DNA of 32,788 nucleotides, from contig JAKIUO010000007.1 in the NCBI GenBank assembly GCA_021647535.1, positions 1 through 32,788 on the forward strand, given 5' to 3'. The notes beneath the pieces were generated by a model, which worked only from the letters and a program-made list of their open reading frames with translations, was not told the DNA's origin and ran no database searches. Positions within the stretch are counted from its first letter, which is position 1; each line of letters opens with the position of its first letter. Made by a program: the position numbers and the translations under genes. Of this stretch, positions 26,071 through 32,788 are shown in pieces. Origin of the DNA: Hyphomicrobiaceae bacterium. Its GTDB lineage: Bacteria; Pseudomonadota; Alphaproteobacteria; Rhizobiales; JAKIUO01.

Positions 26071-28287
26071 CTAAACCTTCATAAAGGCGGGCAGCCAGAT
26101 TTCGTGGGCGGCGCGCAGGTTTTTGAGGGGCAGGGGTTTTTCGCCTTCCATCACAATAGCATCGCCTTTGACCTCGCCGATCATACCGGTGGGCAGCTGC
26201 GAGAATTGCGCCACCATGGCGATTTTGCCGAGATCTTCTTGCTTGCAGGTGCAGATGAAGCGCGCCTGATCTTCGCCAAAATAGAGGGCGTGAGCGGGCA
26301 GTTGCTTGTCTTGCGGGCCGATTTCGATACCCTTGTTTCCGGCCAGCGCCATTTCGGCAACCGTCACTAACAAGCCGCCACCAGAGCAGTCATGTACGGC
26401 ATTGACCAGTTTTTTGCGAATGAGGGTGCGGATCAGCGCGTTGACTTTCTTTTCGAGCTCCAGATCGACGGGGGGCGGTGCGCCTTCCAGACAGCCAATA
26501 ATGACTTCTTGATAGATGGACTGGCCGAGCCAGCCGCGCTCTGGACCAAGCAGAATGACGGCATCGCCTTCGTCTTTGAAAGCGATGTCGCACATATCGT
26601 CAATATCTTCGATGAGGCCGACGCCGCCAATCGCCGGGGTCGGCGGGATGTTTTCGGTTTTGCCATCAATCACTGTCTCGTTATAGAGCGAGACATTGCC
26701 GCTAACGACGGGAAAATTAAGCGCTTCGCAGGCTTCACCAATGCCTTTGAGTGCGGCAACGAACTGGCCCATAATGTGCGGGCGCTCGGGGTTGCCGAAA
26801 TTGAGGCAATCGGTGATGGCCAGCGGGCGGGCGCCAACGGCGGTCAGATTGCGGGCGGCTTCGGCAACGGCCTGTTTGCCCCCTTCATAGGGGGAGGCGG
26901 TGACGTAGCGCGGCGTGACATCGGTGGTGATGGCGAGGCCCTTTTTGGTGCCGTGAATGCGCACAACACCGGCATCGCCACCGGGGCGCGCGACCGTATC
27001 GCCCATCACCATGTGATCATATTGCTCCCAGATCCAGCGTTTTGAACACAGGTTGGGCGAACTCATCATCAGCATGAGAGCGCTCAATATGGCGGGTGGG
27101 GCTTTGACTTCTTGCGGAGAGATGACCGGCGGGGCGACCGGCTCGATATAAGGGCGCTGATATTCCGGCGCGCTATCGGCCAGCGAGGCGACGGGGATGT
27201 CGGCAACCACTTCGCCCAGATGGGTGATGGTCAGCTGGTTGGTGTCGTTGGTTTCGCCGACAATGGCAAAATCAAGCTGCCATTTTTCGAAAATTTCGCG
27301 AGCGGCGTCTTCTGAACCGGGTTTGAGCACCATCAACATGCGCTCTTGCGACTCGGACAACAGCATTTCGTAAGCGGTCATATTGGTTTCGCGTTGCGGG
27401 ATCTGGTCAAGATCAAGGGCAAAGCCGACGCCGCCTTTGTCGGCCATTTCGACGCTTGAGCTGGTGAGACCCGCCGCGCCCATATCCTGAATGGCGATGA
27501 TGGTGTCCCCGGCCATCAGCTCAAGGCAGGCTTCAAGCAAAAGTTTTTCGGTGAAGGGGTCGCCAACCTGTACGGTGGGGCGCTTTTCTTCGCTGTCCTC
27601 GGCAAATTCGGCAGAGGCCATGGTAGCCCCGTGAATGCCGTCGCGGCCCGTTTTTGAGCCGACATAGATGACGGGATTGCCGGTGCCGTGGGCGGCGCAA
27701 TAAAAGATCTTGTCCTTTTTGGCAAGGCCAACGCACATGGCATTAACGAGGATATTATTATTGTAGCGGCTGTCGAAATCGGTTTCGCCACCAATCGTTG
27801 GCACGCCCATGCAGTTGCCATAATCACCAATGCCAGAGACCACACCCGCCACCAGATGACGGGTTTTGTGGTGGGCGGGGGAGCCAAAACGAAGGGCATT
27901 CATATTGGCCACGGGGCGTGCCCCCATGGTGAAAATATCGCGCATGATACCGCCAACGCCAGTGGCCGCGCCCTGATAGGGTTCGATATAGCTTGGGTGG
28001 TTGTGGCTTTCCATTTTAAAAACGGCGCAATCATCATCGCCAAGATCAACAATGCCAGCATTTTCCCCCGGCCCCTGAATGACTTGCGGGCCCTCGGTGG
28101 GCAGTTTTTTGAGCCAGTAGCGGCTGGATTTATAAGAGCAATGCTCCGACCACATGACGGAGAATATGCCCAGCTCGGTGTAAGAGGGTTCGCGCCCGAG
28201 AATATCGAGCAGGCGGGCATATTCTTCCTTGTTAATGCCATGCTCGGCAACAAGTTCAGGGGTGATTTGCGGGGTCAGGTTGGTCAT
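26071..28287 (-). CDS. purL: Phosphoribosylformylglycinamidine synthase II (small PurL)
   Basis: 738 residues, the small form that needs separate PurQ and PurS. Family blocks in order: YTELGIFSVMWSEHCSYKSSRYWLKKLP, GPGENAGIVDLGDD, KMESHNHPSYIEPYQGAATGVGGIMRDIFTMGARPVA, GVPTIGGE, DMGAAGLTSSSVEMADKGGVG, LSESQERML, and near the C-terminus DCSGGGLLVTVAEMALAG. It makes FGAM from FGAR, glutamine and ATP, step four of purine synthesis. It is on the same strand as purS and purQ but is separated from purQ by two genes and repeat palindromes, an unusual gap. ATG 28287 has a weak GAAGCGAA upstream. Confidence 0.97.
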   Translation of the reverse strand: MTNLTPQITPELVAEHGINKEEYARLLDILGREPSYTELGIFSVMWSEHCSYKSSRYWLKKLPTEGPQVIQGPGENAGIVDLGDDDCAVFKMESHNHPSYIEPYQGAATGVGGIMRDIFTMGARPVANMNALRFGSPAHHKTRHLVAGVVSGIGDYGNCMGVPTIGGETDFDSRYNNNILVNAMCVGLAKKDKIFYCAAHGTGNPVIYVGSKTGRDGIHGATMASAEFAEDSEEKRPTVQVGDPFTEKLLLEACLELMAGDTIIAIQDMGAAGLTSSSVEMADKGGVGFALDLDQIPQRETNMTAYEMLLSESQERMLMVLKPGSEDAAREIFEKWQLDFAIVGETNDTNQLTITHLGEVVADIPVASLADSAPEYQRPYIEPVAPPVISPQEVKAPPAILSALMLMMSSPNLCSKRWIWEQYDHMVMGDTVARPGGDAGVVRIHGTKKGLAITTDVTPRYVTASPYEGGKQAVAEAARNLTAVGARPLAITDCLNFGNPERPHIMGQFVAALKGIGEACEALNFPVVSGNVSLYNETVIDGKTENIPPTPAIGGVGLIEDIDDMCDIAFKDEGDAVILLGPERGWLGQSIYQEVIIGCLEGAPPPVDLELEKKVNALIRTLIRKKLVNAVHDCSGGGLLVTVAEMALAGNKGIEIGPQDKQLPAHALYFGEDQARFICTCKQEDLGKIAMVAQFSQLPTGMIGEVKGDAIVMEGEKPLPLKNLRAAHEIWLPAFMKV

Positions 28288-28439
28288 GCTTTTTCGCTTC
28301 TTTGTTGCTCTCGTTCCGACGATGTGGTTCGTTATTCTGCTCTATCCGCTTATTCACAGCGGACGCTAGGATCCATATCACCTTGCGCTTTAATTCTGGC
28401 TGTACCCTGTCAATTCTTTCTCACGGTCTCGGCGTATGG

Positions 28440-28459
28440 ATCCCCGCCTTCGCGGGGAT
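28440..28459. repeat. REP-like palindrome
   Basis: ATCCCCGC-CTTC-GCGGGGAT, an 8-bp perfect stem, within the widespread bacterial repeat of the form TGGATCCCCGCCTTCGCGGG. A matching inverted GGATCCATA/TATGGATCC pair (about 28369 and 28434) suggests a slightly longer element. It lies between the orphan gene and purL. Confidence 0.75.
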
Positions 28460-28514
28460 GACACGGGGGGGTGATTTTCATAACTCGTTATCGTCTTGTG
28501 CTACATAGTGTATT

Positions 28515-29186
28515 CTAAGTGTCTATTTCTTTGATCATATCAATAATTGAGTAAATCATGTCGGTTGGTTGATATTCTACGCTGCTACCTTCTCCAACTA
28601 TTCCATCATCAAGGCGTTCAAGAAAGAGCCAACCTTTATTCGAGAGAAGGGAAAAAGTTGTTTCAGTGCTGATGAGGTCGTTAAATTGGGATGGGTATTC
28701 ATTTATCAAGGTTTTGCCAAGTGGGGAGGTGCGAATAGAATTCTTGCCAGAGCTTCTTTGTTCATCATCAGTTCGATCACAGATTTTGGACAATGCAATC
28801 ATCTCCTCCAGCGACAAATCCCTGACGGCATTGTCCAGCGTCACATATTTCTCATAGGACAGCTCTTCATCATCTATCTGCTTGCGGATTAGCTTGGCCA
28901 ATAGACGTAGGTTGCGGTTTACTGTTCCTTCTTGTGCGGCGCGATAATAGCGGTAGCCGATAGGAATAAATTCTTCTTTTTCGTGTTCGCTTAGATCAAC
29001 CCTGCCTTTTGTGATTTCTTTGAGAAAGATTTTATGGCCATTTTCAATTAGTCTTTGGTTGGTTTTGCCTATGAATTCATTGATCAGGTTTCCTGCTCCG
29101 GGAACAACAGAAATCGCGGCCTTGGAAAGTGCCAGCGCAAGGCTTTGGATTGCATTATCAGACTGTGGAACCGGAACTTTGGTCAT
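28515..29186 (-). CDS. AT-rich orphan protein between pur genes
   Basis: 223 residues from ATG 29186; a TTG start at 29210 would add eight. The N-terminal half is predicted helical, with a short amphipathic segment (ALSKAAISVVPGAGNLINEFIGK) followed by GYRYYRAAQEGTVNRNLRLLAKLIRKQI and SLEEMIALSKICDR. The C-terminal half is mixed (TFSLLSNKGWLFLERLDDG). No known domain is recognised. GC in sampled lines is about 40-45%, against well over 55% in purL. It is flanked by REP-like palindromes on both sides and interrupts the purQ-purL linkage, which points to transfer. Function unknown; a defence role is possible but unsupported. Confidence 0.7.
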   Translation of the reverse strand: MTKVPVPQSDNAIQSLALALSKAAISVVPGAGNLINEFIGKTNQRLIENGHKIFLKEITKGRVDLSEHEKEEFIPIGYRYYRAAQEGTVNRNLRLLAKLIRKQIDDEELSYEKYVTLDNAVRDLSLEEMIALSKICDRTDDEQRSSGKNSIRTSPLGKTLINEYPSQFNDLISTETTFSLLSNKGWLFLERLDDGIVGEGSSVEYQPTDMIYSIIDMIKEIDT

Positions 29187-29251
29187 CTCATCTTTTCTTC
29201 CGTCTCTCAACTTATCAATAGTGTCGCCGCCGCAAAGACCGTCGGTTTTGT

Positions 29252-29361
29252 CCCCTCTCCCTCAAGGGGAGAGGGGGTAATGCGAGGAACCGGTTTTCAA
29301 AGCAAAAGTTTTAAATGCTGAACCCCCTCACCCCAGCCCTCTCCCAGACGGGGAGAGGGGG
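29252..29361. repeat. Paired CCCTCTCCC palindromes
   Basis: Two hairpins: CCCCTCTCCC-TCAA-GGGGAGAGGGG (29252-29276) and CCCTCTCCC-AGAC-GGGGAGAGGG (29337-29361). This is a very common dispersed repeat of proteobacterial genomes. They separate the orphan gene from the acidic 127-residue gene. Confidence 0.85.
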
Positions 29362-29386
29362 CATTTTGTGCGCCGCTCATCCTGCC

Positions 29387-29770
29387 TCACACCTCATAGC
29401 TGTCTTCTTCTTCGTCGAGTTCGAAACCAGCGAGGCCTTCTTTGAGGAATTCGCAGGCTTCCTTGAAGAATTCTTCTTCGCTTTCATAGGCGACCAGCGG
29501 CGGGAAATATTCGCTTTCTGAAGCGAAGGCGATGGTGCCGTTGCCTTGCACGAAAATGGTGCCGATGTGAAAGGGCGCATCGGCGTAGAGCACGACAATG
29601 CGCGGGCCTTCTTCATCATCGAACTCATATTCGAATTTAAGGCGTTTGCTTTTGATCTTTTCTTCCAGCCGGTCTTCGAATTCGCGTGTCGCGACAATCA
29701 CCTGTTCAGGCTCCATGCGGCTGTCGCGAAATTTTTTCTTCAGAACGTCTACATCATCATCAAAGCTCAT
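29387..29770 (-). CDS. Acidic protein of unknown function, downstream of purQ
   Basis: 127 residues from ATG 29770, with AAAGGA nine bases upstream. Strongly acidic at both ends (MSFDDDVDVL, ELDEEEDSYEV) around a compact core: VIVATREFEDRLEEKIKSKRLKFEYEFDDEEGPRIVVLYADAPFHIGTIFVQGNGTIAFASESEYFPPLVAYESEEEFFKEACEFL in pattern strand-strand-helix. No signal peptide or motif recognised. It begins 27 bp after purQ on the same strand, so it is likely cotranscribed with purS-purQ. Function unknown. Confidence 0.78.
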   Translation of the reverse strand: MSFDDDVDVLKKKFRDSRMEPEQVIVATREFEDRLEEKIKSKRLKFEYEFDDEEGPRIVVLYADAPFHIGTIFVQGNGTIAFASESEYFPPLVAYESEEEFFKEACEFLKEGLAGFELDEEEDSYEV

Positions 29771-29797
29771 GGGTTCAAATCCTTTAATTCGGGGAAA

Positions 29798-30487
29798 TTA
29801 ATGCAATCTATCGAGAATGGAACGGAACAAAGGGAGGCCTTCAACGCCGCCAAGTTCAGGAGCGATCATGCGTTCGGGGTGGGGCATCATACCAAGGATC
29901 TTGCCGGTTTTGTCATAGACACCGGCTATATTGTTGCGCGAGCCGTTAATATTGCTGGCGTCCGATACCTGGCCCTTTTCATTGCAATAGCGAAAGGCGA
30001 CGCGGTTTTCATCCTCGATCATTTTGAGGGTATCTTCATCGGCAAAAAAATTACCGTCATGATGGGCCACCGGCACCTTGATGGTGCTGCCTTTTTTATA
30101 GGCGCTGGCAAACAGCGTGTCGTTGCGCTCGACCTTCAGATGAACGTCCTTGCAGATGAATTTAAGCCCGGCATTGCGCATCAAAACGCCTGGCAGCAAT
30201 CCGCTTTCGGCCAACACCTGAAAACCGTTGCAAATGCCCAGCACCGGCACCCCGGCATTGGCGCGCTCAATGACAGAACGCATGACAGGGGAGTGGGCGG
30301 CCAGCGCGCCAGAGCGCAGATAATCACCATAGGAAAAGCCGCCAGGCAGAACGATGAGATCGCAATCAGGCACATCCTTGTCGCCATGCCAGATCATTGC
30401 GGGCGCTTTGCCGCTCACGGCTTCAAGGGCAACGGCAACATCTCTGTCGCAATTGGAGGCGGGAAAAACAATGACAGAAGCTTTCAT
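29798..30487 (-). CDS. purQ: FGAM synthase glutaminase subunit PurQ
   Basis: 229 residues, full length. A class I glutamine amidotransferase with the nucleophile C86 in PVLGICNGFQ and the His/Glu dyad in MMPHPERM near residue 200. The N-terminus VIVFPASNCDRD and LPGGFSYGDYLRSGALA are PurQ hallmarks. It supplies ammonia from glutamine to PurL through the PurS-bridged complex. The gap to purS is 23 bp, so they form one operon. Confidence 0.97.
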   Translation of the reverse strand: MKASVIVFPASNCDRDVAVALEAVSGKAPAMIWHGDKDVPDCDLIVLPGGFSYGDYLRSGALAAHSPVMRSVIERANAGVPVLGICNGFQVLAESGLLPGVLMRNAGLKFICKDVHLKVERNDTLFASAYKKGSTIKVPVAHHDGNFFADEDTLKMIEDENRVAFRYCNEKGQVSDASNINGSRNNIAGVYDKTGKILGMMPHPERMIAPELGGVEGLPLFRSILDRLH

Positions 30488-30510
30488 AACGTGGTCCTCT
30501 TGTTCCAGCT

Positions 30511-30753
30511 TTACGATACCAGCTTGTAATCGTAATTTTCGATGACCATGTTAGCGAGCAGTTTTTTACACATCTGCTCGACCTGTTCTCCGGCTTTTTT
30601 CTCGTCGGTCTCAGTCAGTTCAATCTCGATAAACTTGCCCTGACGGACTTTCTCAACACCGTCAAAGCCAAGCGCTTCAAGGGTGTGGGAGATCGCCTTG
30701 CCCTGCGGGTCGAGAACGCCTTGCTTGAGGGTGACATGAATGCGTGCTTTCAT
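30511..30753 (-). CDS. purS: FGAM synthase bridging subunit PurS
   Basis: 80 residues from ATG 30753, with AAAGG eight bases upstream; an upstream in-frame extension has no ribosome site. The family pattern is MKARIHVTLKQGVLDPQGKAISHTLEALGF, then VRQGKFIEIEL and a final helix ending LLANMVIENYDYKL. PurS dimers link PurL and PurQ and channel ammonia. It is the first gene of the pur group in this window, divergent from glnD with a 252-bp region between them that shows no other gene. Confidence 0.95.
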   Translation of the reverse strand: MKARIHVTLKQGVLDPQGKAISHTLEALGFDGVEKVRQGKFIEIELTETDEKKAGEQVEQMCKKLLANMVIENYDYKLVS

Positions 30754-31005
30754 GGGGAAACCTTTATTTGCCAGTGCCGTTGAATGGGGCCAGTTGAGAG
30801 GATTGGTTGAGCGGGCCAAGTTGAGGGGGTCGAGTTGAACTTGCCTGCGTTTTTAGTCTGGCCTGCGGGTGTGTGCAATGATTATTGTTGGATCGCTTTG
30901 GGATAATTCCGGGATTGTTCCTGGAACATTTTGGGTAAAGCCGATTGCTGGAGTGCTTTTCCCCTTCTATAACGTGTTTGAACTCAACCAGCATTGGATC
31001 ACCTG

Positions 31006-32788
31006 ATGGCTACAGCCCTTCATGAAACGGCCTATGAAAAAACAGGCAAAAGCGCCCGCGCCAAGCTTTTTTCATCAAAGAAAATTGACAAAAAACTCAC
31101 GAAAATCGCCAAGGCTTATCGGGATGATGAGCCGAAAATACGCGCTGAACTGGTGCTTTTGTTCAAGGGCTGGATGGAAGAGGTGCATGGCTTGCTGCAA
31201 ACGCGCTTTGAAGACGATAATGATGGTTTTCGGTGCGCCAGCGATTTTTCGGCTTTTCAGGACCTGTTGATCCAGAAACTGTTTGCCTTTGGTTCTGACC
31301 ATGTCTATGTGCGTCTCAACCCGACATCGGGGGAGCATCTTTGTCTGGTGGCCACAGGGGGCTATGGGCGCGGCCTGCTGGCGCCAGGGTCCGATATTGA
31401 TCTGCTCATATTGCTGCCCTACAAGCAGACCTCGTGGGGCGAAAGCCTGCTGGAATTCATGTTGTACAGCTTGTGGGATCTCGGCTTCAAGGTTGGACAT
31501 GCGACGCGCACGGTCAAGCAATGCGTGACGACGGCGCTTGAGGATTATACCATCCGCACCGCTTTGCTGGATGCGCGGCACCTGTGCGGGGATGAGGCGC
31601 TTTATGAAGCCTTTGACAGCGCTTTTACGACGCAGGTCATCAAGGGAAACTCGATGGAGTTTATCGAGGCCAAGCTTGACGAGCGCCTTGAACGTCACAA
31701 AAAGAGCGGCAATTCGCGCTATCTCGTCGAGCCCAATATCAAGGAGGGCAAGGGCGGTATGCGCGATTTGCACACTTTATACTGGCTGCTCTCTTACACC
31801 ATGCGCGATATCAAGGTCATCAAAGCCAATGCCGGGATCAAGCTTTCCCGCCGCGAAAAAGCGACATTCCAGCGCTGCGAGAGTTTTTTGTGGAGCGTGC
31901 GCTGCCATTTGCACTTCCTCGCCTCGCGCCCTGAAGAACGTTTGTCCTTTGATGTGCAGATGGCCATGGCCGAGCGCATGGACTATCATGATCGGGGCGG
32001 CCTGCGCGGCGTTGAGCGCTTTATGAAACATTATTTTCTGGTGGCCAGGGACGTTGGCGAGTTGACACGTATCATTTGTGCCGCGCTTGAGCTCAAGCAG
32101 CTCAAGCGGGTGCCAGTGCTGCATCGTCTGCTTGATCGCTTGAAAGGTGAGAAGCCGGGAGAAGTTTTTGAAAATGATGATTTTATTATCGAACACGGGC
32201 GCTTGAATGTCGCTTCAAAAGACTGTTTCGAGCGTGACCCGCTCAATATCATCCGATTGTTTTATATCGCTGATCTGAATAATGTCCTGTTGCATCCGAC
32301 AGCCTTGCGGCGCTTGCAGAAAAGCTTTTCGCTGATTGATGACGCGTTGCGCAATAATGCCGAGGCCAATGAGCTGTTTCTCGATATTTTAACAACGCCG
32401 CTCGGCGTCGAGAAGGCCTTGCGCAAGATGAATGAAGCCGGTGTGCTGGGGCGTTTTATTCCCGAATTTGGCAAAATAACCTGTTTGATGCAGTTCAATA
32501 TGTATCATCATTATACGGTTGACGAACATCTCATTCGCACGATTGGGGTGCTCGCCCATATCGAGCTGGGGGACTATGAAAAGGACCACCCCTTGTCCAC
32601 CGAGATTTTTGGCACGATTCATAACCGGCGTTTGCTCTATGTTGCTTTGCTGATGCACGATATCGCCAAGGGGCGTGATGAGGACCATTCCATCGCGGGT
32701 GCCAGAGTGGCGCGCTTCGTGTGCCCGCGCTTTGGTCTGTCACGGGCCGAGACCGAACTTGTGGCCTGGCTGGTGGAAAATCATCTGG
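31006..32788 (+). CDS. glnD: Bifunctional PII uridylyltransferase/uridylyl-removing enzyme (3' end beyond window)
   Basis: 594 codons are visible from ATG 31006, with no stop before the edge; full-length GlnD is about 900 residues. The nucleotidyltransferase motif GGYGRGLLAPGSDIDLL is at 118-134 (metal ligands D130 and D132). The KEGKGGMRDLHTLYWL helical block is near 248. The HD hydrolase domain begins in LMHDIAKGRDEDHSIAGARVA, close to the edge. The C-terminal ACT domains lie outside. GlnD uridylylates PII proteins when glutamine is low and removes UMP when it is high, governing nitrogen assimilation. The start has a GGA seven bases upstream. Confidence 0.95.
   Translation, partial: MATALHETAYEKTGKSARAKLFSSKKIDKKLTKIAKAYRDDEPKIRAELVLLFKGWMEEVHGLLQTRFEDDNDGFRCASDFSAFQDLLIQKLFAFGSDHVYVRLNPTSGEHLCLVATGGYGRGLLAPGSDIDLLILLPYKQTSWGESLLEFMLYSLWDLGFKVGHATRTVKQCVTTALEDYTIRTALLDARHLCGDEALYEAFDSAFTTQVIKGNSMEFIEAKLDERLERHKKSGNSRYLVEPNIKEGKGGMRDLHTLYWLLSYTMRDIKVIKANAGIKLSRREKATFQRCESFLWSVRCHLHFLASRPEERLSFDVQMAMAERMDYHDRGGLRGVERFMKHYFLVARDVGELTRIICAALELKQLKRVPVLHRLLDRLKGEKPGEVFENDDFIIEHGRLNVASKDCFERDPLNIIRLFYIADLNNVLLHPTALRRLQKSFSLIDDALRNNAEANELFLDILTTPLGVEKALRKMNEAGVLGRFIPEFGKITCLMQFNMYHHYTVDEHLIRTIGVLAHIELGDYEKDHPLSTEIFGTIHNRRLLYVALLMHDIAKGRDEDHSIAGARVARFVCPRFGLSRAETELVAWLVENHL

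Noticed and set aside
29546..30529. 327-codon plus-strand ORF opposite purQ
   Set aside because: It is antisense to purQ and the 127-residue gene, both of which have good starts and, for purQ, clear motifs.

Overview
The window is a piece of chromosome from a probable alphaproteobacterium that can fix CO2. The signs are the small-type purS-purQ-purL set, a CarD/CdnL-type regulator, a perfect TTAA-N7-TTAA CtrA box, an Irr-type (ICE) iron box, and short intergenic palindromes common in that class. Genus cannot be read from the sequence. No rRNA, tRNA, CRISPR array, transposase or phage gene was seen.

Layout. (1) 1-3052, minus strand: rubrerythrin, an Fe-S oxidoreductase, a DUF3501 protein and a DUF302 protein cut by the window edge. 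They look like one oxidative-stress/redox operon behind a perfect ICE-like palindrome. (2) 3254-7484: TrkH potassium transporter, RdgB nucleotide-pool cleaner, a small secreted Cys protein, and HemW. (3) 7.5-11.2 kb: a degenerate APH(6)/hydroxyurea-type kinase homologue, a very basic secreted protein built of 23-residue repeats, and a LemA lipoprotein, between copies of an intergenic inverted-repeat element; one copy carries an inserted 37-bp x 4 tandem array. (4) 11.3-17.7 kb: L-serine dehydratase, GMP synthase, CarD and a secreted lytic transglycosylase. (5) 17.8-25.7 kb: the autotrophy locus. Divergent cbbR faces cbbL-cbbS (form IA Rubisco), followed by cbbQ, an unexpected 159-residue ORF, and cbbO. 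CbbQ and CbbO form a Rubisco activase. An intrinsic terminator sits between cbbS and cbbQ. Two unknown genes lie beyond cbbO. (6) 25.7-30.8 kb: purS, purQ, an acidic 127-residue protein, an AT-rich orphan gene between REP-like palindromes, and purL. (7) 31.0 kb to the end: glnD (PII uridylyltransferase), truncated by the window edge.

The most unusual items are the Arg-rich 23-mer repeat protein, the filled/empty pair of repeat elements showing the tandem-array insertion, the extra ORF inside cbbQ-cbbO, the kinase homologue lacking both expected metal ligands, and the ICE-like site before the rubrerythrin operon. All motif calls were made by eye; no database search or folding program was run.
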